From Clostridia bacterium (GTDB taxonomy: Bacteria; Bacillota; Clostridia; Christensenellales; UBA1242): a DNA stretch of 12,922 nucleotides. The notes beneath the pieces are model-generated. The model did no database searches. It was not told the DNA's origin and was given only the letters and a program-made list of their open reading frames with translations. The stretch is from the NCBI GenBank assembly GCA_017408305.1, contig JAFQUU010000007.1, positions 1-12,922 of the forward strand, given 5' to 3'. The position numbers and the translations under genes were made by a program. Below, piece by piece: positions 1 through 7,519 of this stretch (position 1 is the first letter of the stretch; every line of letters begins with the position of its first letter).

Positions 1-902
1 GCAATAATTTTGTTTTCGGCTTCTTGTTTTGTAAGGCCAAGTGTCATAAGTTTTAAAAGTTGACTTCCTGCAATTTTGCCAATTTGTGCTTCATGAAGTA
101 GTTCTGCAGAAGAATTGTTTGCAACAATCTGTGGCAGTGAAGAAACCTTTGCACTACCTAACACAATGCCATCGCATTCAACACGACCAAAACAAAGGTT
201 ATTGCCCACAAGTTTGCTTTCAAAGTTTTGGGTGCTGTTGCCCTTTGCAACGCTTCGGCTTACAATTTCGCCTCTTGAGTTTTTGCCATTAAGATTTACC
301 ACAAAATTTGTGTTTGTGGTTTGGTTCTTATCAGTCAAAACTTTTTCTTTTACAACCAGTTTTGCGTTTTCCAAAACTTCGGCATTGGTGATTCGGTTTG
401 ATAAAGTAACGCCACCAATTTGCGTGGTTTCAATTTCAAAAGTGCTATTTTCCCCCAAAACAATGTTTGTGGTTGGCGATAAGATTTTGTCGCCACTTTC
501 TCCAATCCCTAAATGCCTTTCAATATATCTAACAACACAGTTTTTGCCAACAACAAAACTATGCACACCGTTATGCTTACTTGGCTCTTTTGAAGAAGAG
601 TGAATGCCACAGCCGGCTACAATCAAAATATCCGAGTCATCGCCAATTTCAAAGTCATTAAAAACTTCCTCAGTTGTGGTTTGGTCTATAAGTACGGGAA
701 TATGCAAACTTTTGCCTTTTGTGCCTGCCTTTACAACAACTTTAAAGCCTTTTTTGTTTTTGTGGGGAATAATCTCAATTTCGGCTGTAGAGTTTGATTT
801 AAAAGTTTTTCCGTTCACACGCACAGAAAATGCACCTTGTGGTAGGGCATGAAGGTCAGTTAAATCTTTAAGAAGACTTTTTTGAATTTCAGTTAGTTCC
901 AT
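1..902 (-). CDS. sufB: SufB-type Fe-S cluster scaffold protein, 3' end cut by window edge
   Basis: SufB/SufD family scaffold subunit, which works with the SufC ATPase to build Fe-S clusters in the cytoplasm. Reading the minus strand from the ATG at 902 gives 300 uninterrupted residues to the window edge. The diagnostic C-terminal part is visible: an ECD triplet (Cys243, the position of the SufB scaffold cysteine), then LLHEAQIGKI with His270-Glu271, then QLLKLMTLGLTKQEAE, which matches the family's 'RG(I/L)xxxEA' end. HEA rather than SufD's HG at that place favours SufB over SufD. The N-terminus is short, as in the compact SmsB/SufB proteins of clostridia and archaea, so probably only 10-20 residues are missing. 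A strong GGAGGGG site lies 4-5 bases before the ATG, inside the end of sufC. The ATG overlaps sufC by 14 bases, so the two are probably translationally coupled. Assignment to family is firm; SufB versus SufD is inference. Confidence 0.88.
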   Translation of the reverse strand, partial: MELTEIQKSLLKDLTDLHALPQGAFSVRVNGKTFKSNSTAEIEIIPHKNKKGFKVVVKAGTKGKSLHIPVLIDQTTTEEVFNDFEIGDDSDILIVAGCGIHSSSKEPSKHNGVHSFVVGKNCVVRYIERHLGIGESGDKILSPTTNIVLGENSTFEIETTQIGGVTLSNRITNAEVLENAKLVVKEKVLTDKNQTTNTNFVVNLNGKNSRGEIVSRSVAKGNSTQNFESKLVGNNLCFGRVECDGIVLGSAKVSSLPQIVANNSSAELLHEAQIGKIAGSQLLKLMTLGLTKQEAENKII

Positions 903-1611
903 TTTCCCCTCCAGTTTGAGAAAGTTTTATGCAAGCTGATTCAGAAATGTGTTTTAAAACCTCTTTTGGTTTTCCTGAGTGTAAGATTTTTCCTTTTTCA
1001 AGCAAAATAATTTGGTCAGCGCTTTCCATAATTTTTTTGTTATGGCTTACAATCACTACAGTTTTGCCTTGTTTTTTAAGGTTTTGAAAAATTGAAGTAA
1101 GGCTTTCAAAACTCCACATATCAATTCCACTTTCAGGTTCATCAAAAAGGTTCACATCAGCATTTAACGCCAAAACGGTTGCAAGTTCAATGCGTTTACG
1201 CTCGCCACCACTAAGTGAAGCGTTAAATTCTCTATCTAAGTAATCCCTTGCACAAAGCCCCACTTGGCTTAAATAGTCGCAAGCAAAGTCAAGTTTTTTT
1301 GCGTTTTTGTTTGAGATTTCCAAAAGGTTTTGAACAGTTAGCCCCTTAAAAAGCGTTGGGTGCTGAAACGCAAGTGCCACACCTTTTTTTGCCCTTTGAG
1401 AGATGTCAAGCGAAGAGATATCCTCTCCGTTTAATATAATTTTGCCACTTTTTGAAGGCGTAATGCCCATAATTGTTTCAAGAAGGGTGGTTTTGCCACT
1501 GCCGTTTGAACCAGTAATTACAACAATTTGTCCACTCTTGGCTTCAAATGATATATCTCTTAAAATTTCTTTATTTTCTATATTTACATTTAATTTTTCA
1601 ATTTTTAACAT
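889..1611 (-). CDS. sufC: SufC, Fe-S cluster assembly ABC ATPase
   Basis: Cytosolic ABC-type ATPase that drives conformational change in the SufB (or SufBD) scaffold during Fe-S cluster assembly. At 240 residues it has the usual SufC length. Visible motifs: Walker A GSNGSGKT (34-41), Q-loop Gln83 in AFQHP, the ABC signature LSGGERKR (133-140), Walker B VNLFDEPE (153-160) followed by SGID, and H-loop His190 in VSHN. LFDEPESGID is the form typical of SufC rather than of importers. The start MLKIEKLNVNIENKEIL fits the family and no earlier start is plausible. There is no Shine-Dalgarno site before this ATG; a consensus promoter ends only 6 bases upstream, so the transcript may begin at the ATG. 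The downstream gene is a SufB-type scaffold, giving a sufC-sufB order as in minimal SUF systems. Whether sufS/sufU follow is beyond the window. Confidence 0.97.
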   Translation of the reverse strand: MLKIEKLNVNIENKEILRDISFEAKSGQIVVITGSNGSGKTTLLETIMGITPSKSGKIILNGEDISSLDISQRAKKGVALAFQHPTLFKGLTVQNLLEISNKNAKKLDFACDYLSQVGLCARDYLDREFNASLSGGERKRIELATVLALNADVNLFDEPESGIDMWSFESLTSIFQNLKKQGKTVVIVSHNKKIMESADQIILLEKGKILHSGKPKEVLKHISESACIKLSQTGGENGTN

Positions 1612-1617
1612 ATTTCA

Positions 1618-1646
1618 ATAATAATCAAAATTTTGCTTATTGTCAA
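1618..1646 (-). promoter_or_regulatory. Sigma-A type promoter of the suf operon
   Basis: On the minus strand there is TTGACA (1646-1641), a 17-base spacer, and TATTAT (1623-1618). The sufC ATG begins at 1611, so exactly 6 bases separate the -10 box from the start codon. With normal spacing the +1 base would be the A of the ATG or a neighbour. The hexamers and spacer are seen directly; promoter activity and the start point are inferred. Confidence 0.72.
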
Positions 1647-1730
1647 GATGTGCTATAAGTTTTTAGGCCTTAAAACCTTTAATTTTTGTACTTCATATAT
1701 ATATTTTATCAATTTTTTAAAATTGCCCCC

Positions 1731-1745
1731 TTGACAAATTGTCAA
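1731..1745. promoter_or_regulatory. Palindromic candidate operator over the -35 box
   Basis: TTGACAAATTGTCAA is a perfect palindrome: two 7-base arms around one central base. It covers the whole -35 box of the rightward promoter, where a bound protein would block RNA polymerase. No regulator gene lies nearby, so the binding protein is unknown. Part of the symmetry could come by chance from the AT-rich flanks of the -35 box. Confidence 0.4.
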
Positions 1746-1758
1746 AATATGCTATTCT
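1731..1758 (+). promoter_or_regulatory. Extended -10 promoter of the surface-protein gene
   Basis: TTGACA at 1731-1736, a 16-base spacer, and TATTCT at 1753-1758, preceded by TGC (1750-1752) as an extended -10 element. Transcription would begin near 1765, giving a leader of about 35 bases that carries the strong ribosome site at 1785-1794. The -35 box lies within a perfect palindrome, which suggests control by a dimeric repressor. Confidence 0.65.
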
Positions 1759-1784
1759 ATGTAAGACAAATCCATTTTTTTTAT

Positions 1785-1794
1785 GGAGGGGAGG
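1785..1794 (+). promoter_or_regulatory. Strong ribosome binding site that fixes the start at 1800
   Basis: GGAGGGGAGG lies 5 bases before the ATG at 1800. The reading frame stays open upstream to an ATG at 1686, but that codon lies before the promoter, has no ribosome site, and would add a non-signal-like extension. The start at 1800 gives a clean signal/anchor sequence (MKRFFMCCVVVIVALFLGF). Confidence 0.85.
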
Positions 1795-1799
1795 AATAT

Positions 1800-4742
1800 A
1801 TGAAAAGATTTTTTATGTGTTGCGTTGTTGTGATTGTTGCGTTGTTCCTTGGGTTTACAGCGTATTATTTTATCGCAAACCAAGAAAAAATTTCTTTGGC
1901 TTCAGGGTCATCTGCTTCAATCAAACTTAATGTTGGCGACACACTAAACCTTAACGATGTTATAAAACATGAACAGCCAAGTTCTAACACCGTTATTGAT
2001 GTTGACTTTTCTGTTGATGGCGTTTTGTCATACAATCCAGAAACAAAAGTCTTCACAGCAGAAAAAGTTGGTTCAACCATCGTGGTGCTTACACCTTCAA
2101 ACACAAAGTTTGGCCCATTTGTGCTAAATGCAAATGTTGGTGATGGCAGAAGTGCAGAATTCCCTTATTACATTCGCACTGCTGATGAACTTGCTTCAAT
2201 CGGCAAATCAGGCAGTCTGTTAACAAACATGATGAGTTATGAACTTGTTTCAGACATATATCTTACAAACAGGGTTTGGGTGCCTATTGCTCAAGGTACT
2301 GAATATAAAGGTACATTCAACGGTGCAAACCATGTAATTTATGATATGTCTATCTCAACAGATGCAACTCATGGTGGTTTTTTTGCAAAAGTTGCAAGTG
2401 GTGCAGTTGTCAAAAACATCACTTTTGTAAATGCCCAAATCCAAGGTGAGTTTACATACGCTGGTGTGGTTGCTGGTGAAAACAATGGTCTTATCGCACT
2501 TTGCCTTGTGCTTGAGTCTCAAATTGTAAATGGTGGAAGTGCAACTGGTGGCATTGTTGGTTACAATAACTTCACACAAACTGCAAACGGTGGCCTTAGT
2601 GCAAGGGTTGCTTTGTGTGGCGTTGAAAAATCACTTCTTTCTGGTGCTGGCGATATGGGTGGCATTGTTGGTGCAAATAAGGGTAGCATTGTTGAAAGTT
2701 GTTATGCAGTGCTTGACAGTGTTGATGGCCTTGGCAAAGCAAAATTTGGTGGCGTTGTTGGCCAAAACATCGGCTATAACGGCTCTTTCACAAAAGCATC
2801 TACAATCTACAAAAGTTATGCATATGCAAAGGAAGTTTCAAACACAGCACAAACAAGTGGTTTGGTTGCAGTTAACCAAAACGCAAGCACAAGCGTTGAA
2901 AACAGTTTTGTTTACAACTTGTTTGCAATGGAAACAAACAATATTATCGGTACAACCACTGCAGTTGAAACAACAAAAGTTGCAAAACAAACAGTGGAAG
3001 CACTTAAAAATCAAGTAACTTACTTAACTTGGGACTTTAATCGTATTTGGAAAATGACACCAAACTACGCTGTTATTGACTTTGGTTCTCTATACTTTAC
3101 CAATATTCCAGACACAATCGTTGTTCCAGATGGCTCATATCCAGATGACCCAGAAGTTCCTGGTGGAAGTGGTGAAGGCACAGGTTCAGGCAGTGGAAGT
3201 GGCAGTGGAAGTGGTGAAGGCACGGGAACTGGTTCAGGTAGTGGAACTGGTTCAGGCAGTGGCACAGGCACTGGTGGTGGAACATTCTATCCAGAACCAA
3301 AACCAATGGAACAAAACACAACTGTGATTTCTTCAGCAAATGTTTGGTATGTTCTTAACGAAATGAAACTTTACCCACAATCAGGCAAAGTGTATGTGTT
3401 TAGGGCAAACCTTACAATTAATGCAAACCAAAATCCTTACAAAAACCTTTTCCCAATCGCTTCGGCAGATAAACCACTTAATTGCACAATTAGGCCAGAA
3501 AGTGGCTCTGATGCAGTGTTGACATTTACAGACATCAACATCAGTGGGGTTTCTAACGCAAGTATGTTTGGTTATCTTGGAAATGGTGCAAAACTTGAAG
3601 GCATTGTTGTAAAAAATGCCAAAATTACAGGTGTAACTCGTGCACAAGATGGTTCAAACTATAGTCAAATTGATACTGCAGTTTTTGCATCAGGTGCTTA
3701 TGACACCTCTAAAAACATCAGCATTAAAAATTGTCAAGTTATCAACTCAACCATTTCTGGATACGGCTATGTTGGTGCAATTGTTGGTAACAACATGGGT
3801 GCAACTCTTTCAAACATCACTGTAAGTGGTTCAACAATTACAGCCGAAAACTCAGCAATTGCAGGTGCAGTTGTTGGATACAACAATGGTGGTCTTCTTT
3901 CAAATGTACAATCAAAATCTAACAAAATGGTTGTTGGCAACAGCACATATGTTGGTGGTATTGCTGGCAATAACAGAGGCGAAATTGAAAATTCAAAAGT
4001 AACTTCATTAACAACTGAAGACAATGCAAATTGCACATATGTTTATGCTGGTGGTGTTGCTGGTTACAACGCTTTCAAGATTACAAAGACTGATGTATCA
4101 AGTTCAAAAGTTTCAATTTCAACAGCAAGTTCAAGTTGCTATGTTGGTGGCATTACAGCACTAAATGATGGCCAAATCAAAACATCACGCGTTCTTGGCA
4201 CAACTGTTTCAGGATATTATGCAGGTGGTTTGGCTGGTGTAAATAAATCACGCATAGAACAATCTGTTGCAGATGAAAACCATTCAGGCAAAGTGTCTGG
4301 TATTTATGCAGGTGGTTTGGTTGCAATGAATCAAGACGGTGGAAACATCTTAAACTGTGTTGTAGGAACACGCATGGTTGCAATTCAAGGCTCTAAAAAT
4401 ATGGCTGGTATGGCATACAAACTTGACAAAGGCACAACAATTACAAACTGCTTTAGTTATGCAAAATTTGAAAAAACTTCAACTATTGGCACTAAAAACT
4501 TAAAGGCAATTGCAAATTCAACTCAAAGTGATACAGTTGTAAACTGCCTTGTTTGCAATGTAAATGGTCTTGATATTATGGATAGTTTCTTTGGTAATTT
4601 GTTCAACTGGGATAATAAAGACTATGAAATAACAGAAAAAGAAGCAAAAACTTCAAAACCAGAAAAATTCTTCCTTGAGAAGAAGTTTTCAGAAAGCATT
4701 TGGCAAACAAAAGATGGTCAATGGCCAACAGTTAAAATTTAA
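1800..4742 (+). CDS. Exported, membrane-anchored protein with Ig-like segment and two GLUG-type beta-helix blocks
   Basis: Predicted cell-surface protein of 980 residues, probably an adhesin or envelope protein; its ligand cannot be told. Order of parts: basic start and one hydrophobic segment (about 7-25), an Ig-like, Big_2-type segment (about 30-113, with VFTAEKVGSTIVVLTPSN as its typical end), a first repeat block (about 120-430), a Gly/Ser/Thr/Glu linker (455-494), and a second repeat block (about 505-980). The repeats carry the GLUG pattern: GGIVGYNN, GGIVGANKG, GGVVGQN, GAIVGNNMG, GAVVGYNNG, GGIAGNNRG, GGVAGYN, GGLAGVN, spaced by about 20-45 residues as in right-handed beta-helix proteins. 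Each block ends in a tryptophan motif (WDFNRIWKMTP; SIWQTKDGQWPTV). There is no LPXTG signal, lipobox or C-terminal membrane helix, so the N-terminal segment is the likely anchor unless SLA-SG (about 33-37) is cleaved. The gene stands alone, with its own promoter and terminator. Family-level call is good; function is inference. Confidence 0.82.
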   Translation: MKRFFMCCVVVIVALFLGFTAYYFIANQEKISLASGSSASIKLNVGDTLNLNDVIKHEQPSSNTVIDVDFSVDGVLSYNPETKVFTAEKVGSTIVVLTPSNTKFGPFVLNANVGDGRSAEFPYYIRTADELASIGKSGSLLTNMMSYELVSDIYLTNRVWVPIAQGTEYKGTFNGANHVIYDMSISTDATHGGFFAKVASGAVVKNITFVNAQIQGEFTYAGVVAGENNGLIALCLVLESQIVNGGSATGGIVGYNNFTQTANGGLSARVALCGVEKSLLSGAGDMGGIVGANKGSIVESCYAVLDSVDGLGKAKFGGVVGQNIGYNGSFTKASTIYKSYAYAKEVSNTAQTSGLVAVNQNASTSVENSFVYNLFAMETNNIIGTTTAVETTKVAKQTVEALKNQVTYLTWDFNRIWKMTPNYAVIDFGSLYFTNIPDTIVVPDGSYPDDPEVPGGSGEGTGSGSGSGSGSGEGTGTGSGSGTGSGSGTGTGGGTFYPEPKPMEQNTTVISSANVWYVLNEMKLYPQSGKVYVFRANLTINANQNPYKNLFPIASADKPLNCTIRPESGSDAVLTFTDINISGVSNASMFGYLGNGAKLEGIVVKNAKITGVTRAQDGSNYSQIDTAVFASGAYDTSKNISIKNCQVINSTISGYGYVGAIVGNNMGATLSNITVSGSTITAENSAIAGAVVGYNNGGLLSNVQSKSNKMVVGNSTYVGGIAGNNRGEIENSKVTSLTTEDNANCTYVYAGGVAGYNAFKITKTDVSSSKVSISTASSSCYVGGITALNDGQIKTSRVLGTTVSGYYAGGLAGVNKSRIEQSVADENHSGKVSGIYAGGLVAMNQDGGNILNCVVGTRMVAIQGSKNMAGMAYKLDKGTTITNCFSYAKFEKTSTIGTKNLKAIANSTQSDTVVNCLVCNVNGLDIMDSFFGNLFNWDNKDYEITEKEAKTSKPEKFFLEKKFSESIWQTKDGQWPTVKI
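3162..3281 (+). repeat. In-frame low-complexity repeat coding a Gly/Ser/Thr linker
   Basis: About 120 bases built from degenerate 6-base units such as GGAAGT, GGCAGT, GGTTCA and GGCACA, coding residues 455-494 of the surface protein as GSG, GTG and GEG units. It is flanked by proline-rich joints (PDDPEVPG before, YPEPKP after). Synonymous variation between units (GGA/GGC/GGT, AGT/TCA) limits, but does not exclude, length change by slippage. Confidence 0.85.
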
Positions 4743-4744
4743 AT

Positions 4745-4777
4745 AAAAAAATCGCAAAAATAATTTGCGATTTTTTT
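4745..4777. terminator. Bidirectional intrinsic terminator between convergent genes
   Basis: Perfect inverted repeat: arms AAAAAAATCGCAAA (4745-4758) and TTTGCGATTTTTTT (4764-4777) around the loop AATAA. The arms end in A and T runs, so each strand has a U-tract after its stem. It starts 2 bases after the surface-protein stop codon and ends 3 bases before the ppdK stop codon, and can serve both genes. Confidence 0.9.
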
Positions 4778-4780
4778 GTT

Positions 4781-7357
4781 TTAACAACTTGATAGTTTTG
4801 CAATTGGCAGACGCATCACACTGCAAGAAACATAGTCAAGTCCAATTTTTTTGCAAAATTCTATGCTTGCAGGGTCGCCACCGTGCTCGCCACACACACC
4901 AACAACAAGTTTTGGGTTGATTCGTTTTGCCCCACGTATTGCAGTTTCCATCATTTGTCCAACAACTTTGGTGTCAAGATGCATAAAAACATCTTGCATA
5001 AAAATATTGTTTTTGTAGTAGTCTGGCAAAAATTTGCCTGCATCATCTCTTGAAAAACCATAAACAAATTGTGTAAGGTCGTTTGTGCCGAAAGAGAAGA
5101 AGTCGCAGTGCTCAGCAAGGGTGCTTGCCAAGATGCATGCTCGTGGAGTCTCAATCATTGTGCCAATTTTGTATTCAATCTTGCCAGTTGGGTCAATTTC
5201 TTTGATTTTGTCAAGCACTAATTGTTTTACGAACAAAAATTCTTTTTCATCAACGGTAAGTGGAATCATAATTTCTGGCATAATCTTGGTTTTAGTTTTT
5301 TCTTGAACCTTAATGGCACTTTGAATGATTGCCTCAACCTGCATTTCATAAATTTCTGGATAAGAAATTGCAAGCCTAAGACCTCTGTGGCCCATCATTG
5401 GGTTGGTTTCGGCAAGTCCAGCAATTTGGTTTTTCAAAACTTTTGTGTCAATGTCAAGTGCATTAGCAAGTTCCTCAGTATCCTTTGGAGTTTTTGGCAT
5501 AAACTCGTGTAGTGGTGGGTCAAGAAGTCTTATTGTTACAGACTTTTCCTTCATAGCAGTGAAGATGCCTTCAAAATCAGTTTTTTGGTATGACAAAAGT
5601 TTTTTAAGTGCCGATTGTCTTACTTTTGCGTTTGGTGCAAGGATCATTCTTTGCATATCCACAACGCGTTTTGCATCAAAAAACATATGTTCTGTCCTGC
5701 AAAGTCCTATGCCTTCTGCTTTAAAACTATTTGCAAGGATTGCGTCTTTTTTGGTATCGGCGTTTGCAAAAACCTTGATTTGTTGCAACTCATCAGCCCA
5801 TTCAAGCAGGTTTGCAAGATGTTTGTTGTCAAGATTGGTGCTTTTGTTTAACGCACCTTCATAAATATTGCCCGTTGTCCCATCAATAGAAATAAAATCA
5901 CCTTCCTTGAAAGTTTTGTCGCCGATTTTTATTTTCGTGCCAGAAATTTTAAGAGTTTCGCAACCACTTACGCACACCGTACCCATGCCACGTGCCACAA
6001 CTGCAGCATGAGAAGTTGTGCCACCTCTTGCAGTAAGGATTCCATCGCTTGTCATCATGCCACTTATGTCTTCGGCAGAAGTTTCAAGGCGAACTAGGAT
6101 TGCTTTTTCTTTGTTGTCAGCATATTTTTTTGCCATTTCGCTTGAAAGTGCAATTTTGCCAACAGCCCCACCTGGAGAAGCAGGAATGCCTGTTGCAATA
6201 ACTTCAGCATTTTTTGGAATTTCAAGTTTGCTACTTAAAAGTTCGCTGATTTTTTCTGCTTCAATACGCTTGATTGCAGTTTTTTTGTCTATCATGCCTT
6301 CGTTAACAAGGTCATATGCCACAACAATCGATGCAAGGGTGGTGCGTTTTGCGTTTCTGGTTTGAAGGACAAAAAGTTTTCCGTTTTCAATTGTGAACTC
6401 CATGTCTTGCATATCGTGATAAACTTTTTCAAGTTTTTGTGCGTAGCCATAAAGTTCATCATAAATTTTTGGGTCAAAAAGTTTTAGGTCTTCAATAGGG
6501 CTAGGGGTGCGAACGCCTGCCACAATGTCTTCGCCTTGAGCGTTAAGCAAAAATTCGCCGTAAAATTTGTTTTCCCCGTTGGTTGGATTGCGTGAAAAAC
6601 ACACGCCAGTGCCACTACGATCGTTTTGGTTGCCAAAAACCATTTCTTGTACATTAACAGCAGTGCCCCAGCTACTAGGAATATTGTTCATTTCGCGATA
6701 GATAATTGCACGCTCGTTGTTCCAAGATTTAAACACGCCTTCAACGCAGTCAAGAAGCATTTCAAAGACATCTTGTGGAAATGTTTTGCCTGTTTCAGTT
6801 TTAAAGATTTTCTTAAAAGTTTTAATAAGCGTTTGAAGATTTTTTACAGTAAATTCTTGGTCTTTTTGAATTTTTAGTTCCTTTTTAAGTTCATCAATCG
6901 CTGTTTCAAACAAACTGCTGTCAACTTTGTAAACCACATTTGAATACATTTGGATAAAACGGCGATAGCAGTCGTAAGCAAATTTTGGGTTTTGAGTTTG
7001 CACTGCGTATTCCTTGACAATTTCGTCATTAAGCCCAAGGTTTAGGATTGAGTCCATCATACCTGGCATAGAAACCCTGGCACCAGACCTTACTGAAAGA
7101 ATAAGTGGGTTTTTAACACTTCCAAGTTTCTTTTTGGTGCGTTTTTCAACATTTTTAAGCCCTTTTTCGATTTGAGACTTAATTTGAGAACTAATTTCAC
7201 CATCTTTTTGATACTCATTGCACGCATCTGTTGAAACAATAAAGCCTTGTGGCACGGGCAAGCCAAGTTTGGTCATTTGGCAAAGGTTTGCACCCTTGCC
7301 ACCAAGAAGGTTACGCATGCTTGCATCACCTTCTGTAAATTGATATACATATTTCAT
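4781..7357 (-). CDS. ppdK: Pyruvate, phosphate dikinase
   Basis: Cytoplasmic enzyme that interconverts pyruvate + ATP + phosphate with phosphoenolpyruvate + AMP + pyrophosphate; in anaerobes it often works in glycolysis toward pyruvate and ATP. The 858 residues are full length for the family. Seen in order: the ATP-grasp start GGKGANLCQMTKLGLPVPQGF (19-39), SVRSGARVSMPGMMDSILNLG (88-108), SRNPTNGENKFYGEFLLNAQGED (255-277), the swivelling phosphohistidine domain with TARGGTTSHAAVVARGMG and catalytic His450, and a C-terminal PEP/pyruvate barrel with GLCRTEHMFF, MGHRGLRL, GTMIETPRA, SFGTNDLTQF and VCGEHGGDP, with catalytic Cys822. Seeing both catalytic residues and both nucleotide and pyruvate domains excludes PEP synthase and enzyme I. 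An AGGAG site lies 6-7 bases before the ATG. It is transcribed alone, divergent from frr and convergent with the surface-protein gene. Confidence 0.97.
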   Translation of the reverse strand: MKYVYQFTEGDASMRNLLGGKGANLCQMTKLGLPVPQGFIVSTDACNEYQKDGEISSQIKSQIEKGLKNVEKRTKKKLGSVKNPLILSVRSGARVSMPGMMDSILNLGLNDEIVKEYAVQTQNPKFAYDCYRRFIQMYSNVVYKVDSSLFETAIDELKKELKIQKDQEFTVKNLQTLIKTFKKIFKTETGKTFPQDVFEMLLDCVEGVFKSWNNERAIIYREMNNIPSSWGTAVNVQEMVFGNQNDRSGTGVCFSRNPTNGENKFYGEFLLNAQGEDIVAGVRTPSPIEDLKLFDPKIYDELYGYAQKLEKVYHDMQDMEFTIENGKLFVLQTRNAKRTTLASIVVAYDLVNEGMIDKKTAIKRIEAEKISELLSSKLEIPKNAEVIATGIPASPGGAVGKIALSSEMAKKYADNKEKAILVRLETSAEDISGMMTSDGILTARGGTTSHAAVVARGMGTVCVSGCETLKISGTKIKIGDKTFKEGDFISIDGTTGNIYEGALNKSTNLDNKHLANLLEWADELQQIKVFANADTKKDAILANSFKAEGIGLCRTEHMFFDAKRVVDMQRMILAPNAKVRQSALKKLLSYQKTDFEGIFTAMKEKSVTIRLLDPPLHEFMPKTPKDTEELANALDIDTKVLKNQIAGLAETNPMMGHRGLRLAISYPEIYEMQVEAIIQSAIKVQEKTKTKIMPEIMIPLTVDEKEFLFVKQLVLDKIKEIDPTGKIEYKIGTMIETPRACILASTLAEHCDFFSFGTNDLTQFVYGFSRDDAGKFLPDYYKNNIFMQDVFMHLDTKVVGQMMETAIRGAKRINPKLVVGVCGEHGGDPASIEFCKKIGLDYVSCSVMRLPIAKLSSC

Positions 7358-7391
7358 TTTTTGCTCCTATTTTTGCATAAATATTTAAGTA

Positions 7392-7397
7392 ATTATA
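7392..7397 (-). promoter_or_regulatory. Candidate -10 box for ppdK
   Basis: A perfect TATAAT reads leftward at 7397-7392 and would start transcription near 7385, leaving a leader of about 28 bases with the AGGAG site. No good -35 box stands 16-18 bases upstream: that stretch is an A-run, and the nearby TTGACT is only 10 bases away. The element may depend on an activator or the A-tract, or the true promoter may differ. Confidence 0.42.
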
Positions 7398-7467
7398 CAA
7401 TTAGTTTAGTCAATTTTTTTAATAAAATCAAATAAAAAAACCATGTTATTTAATTCGCCTAAATTGC

Positions 7468-7496
7468 TTGCCAAAAGAACTTGGAATAGGTATAAT
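7468..7496 (+). promoter_or_regulatory. Sigma-A type promoter of the frr operon
   Basis: TTGCCA (7468-7473), a 17-base spacer, and a perfect TATAAT (7491-7496). Transcription would start near 7503, just before the AAAGGAG site at 7506-7512, so the leader is only about 17 bases. This lets frr be expressed without tsf or pyrH, which commonly sit upstream of frr in other bacteria. Confidence 0.78.
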
Positions 7497-7519
7497 AAAA
7501 AATGTAAAGGAGTGAAATA

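Noticed and set aside
115..852. Plus-strand open frames over the left edge
   Set aside because: They are shadows of the minus-strand SufB-type gene, which has clear family motifs on the other strand.
1686..1799. Upstream extension of the surface-protein frame to an ATG at 1686
   Set aside because: That ATG lies before the promoter at 1731-1758 and has no ribosome site; the start at 1800 has a strong one and yields a signal/anchor sequence.
3065..3339. Pro/Leu-rich and Val/Gln-rich open frames over the linker tract
   Set aside because: Repeat DNA is open in several frames; only the frame of the 980-residue protein continues into recognisable domains.
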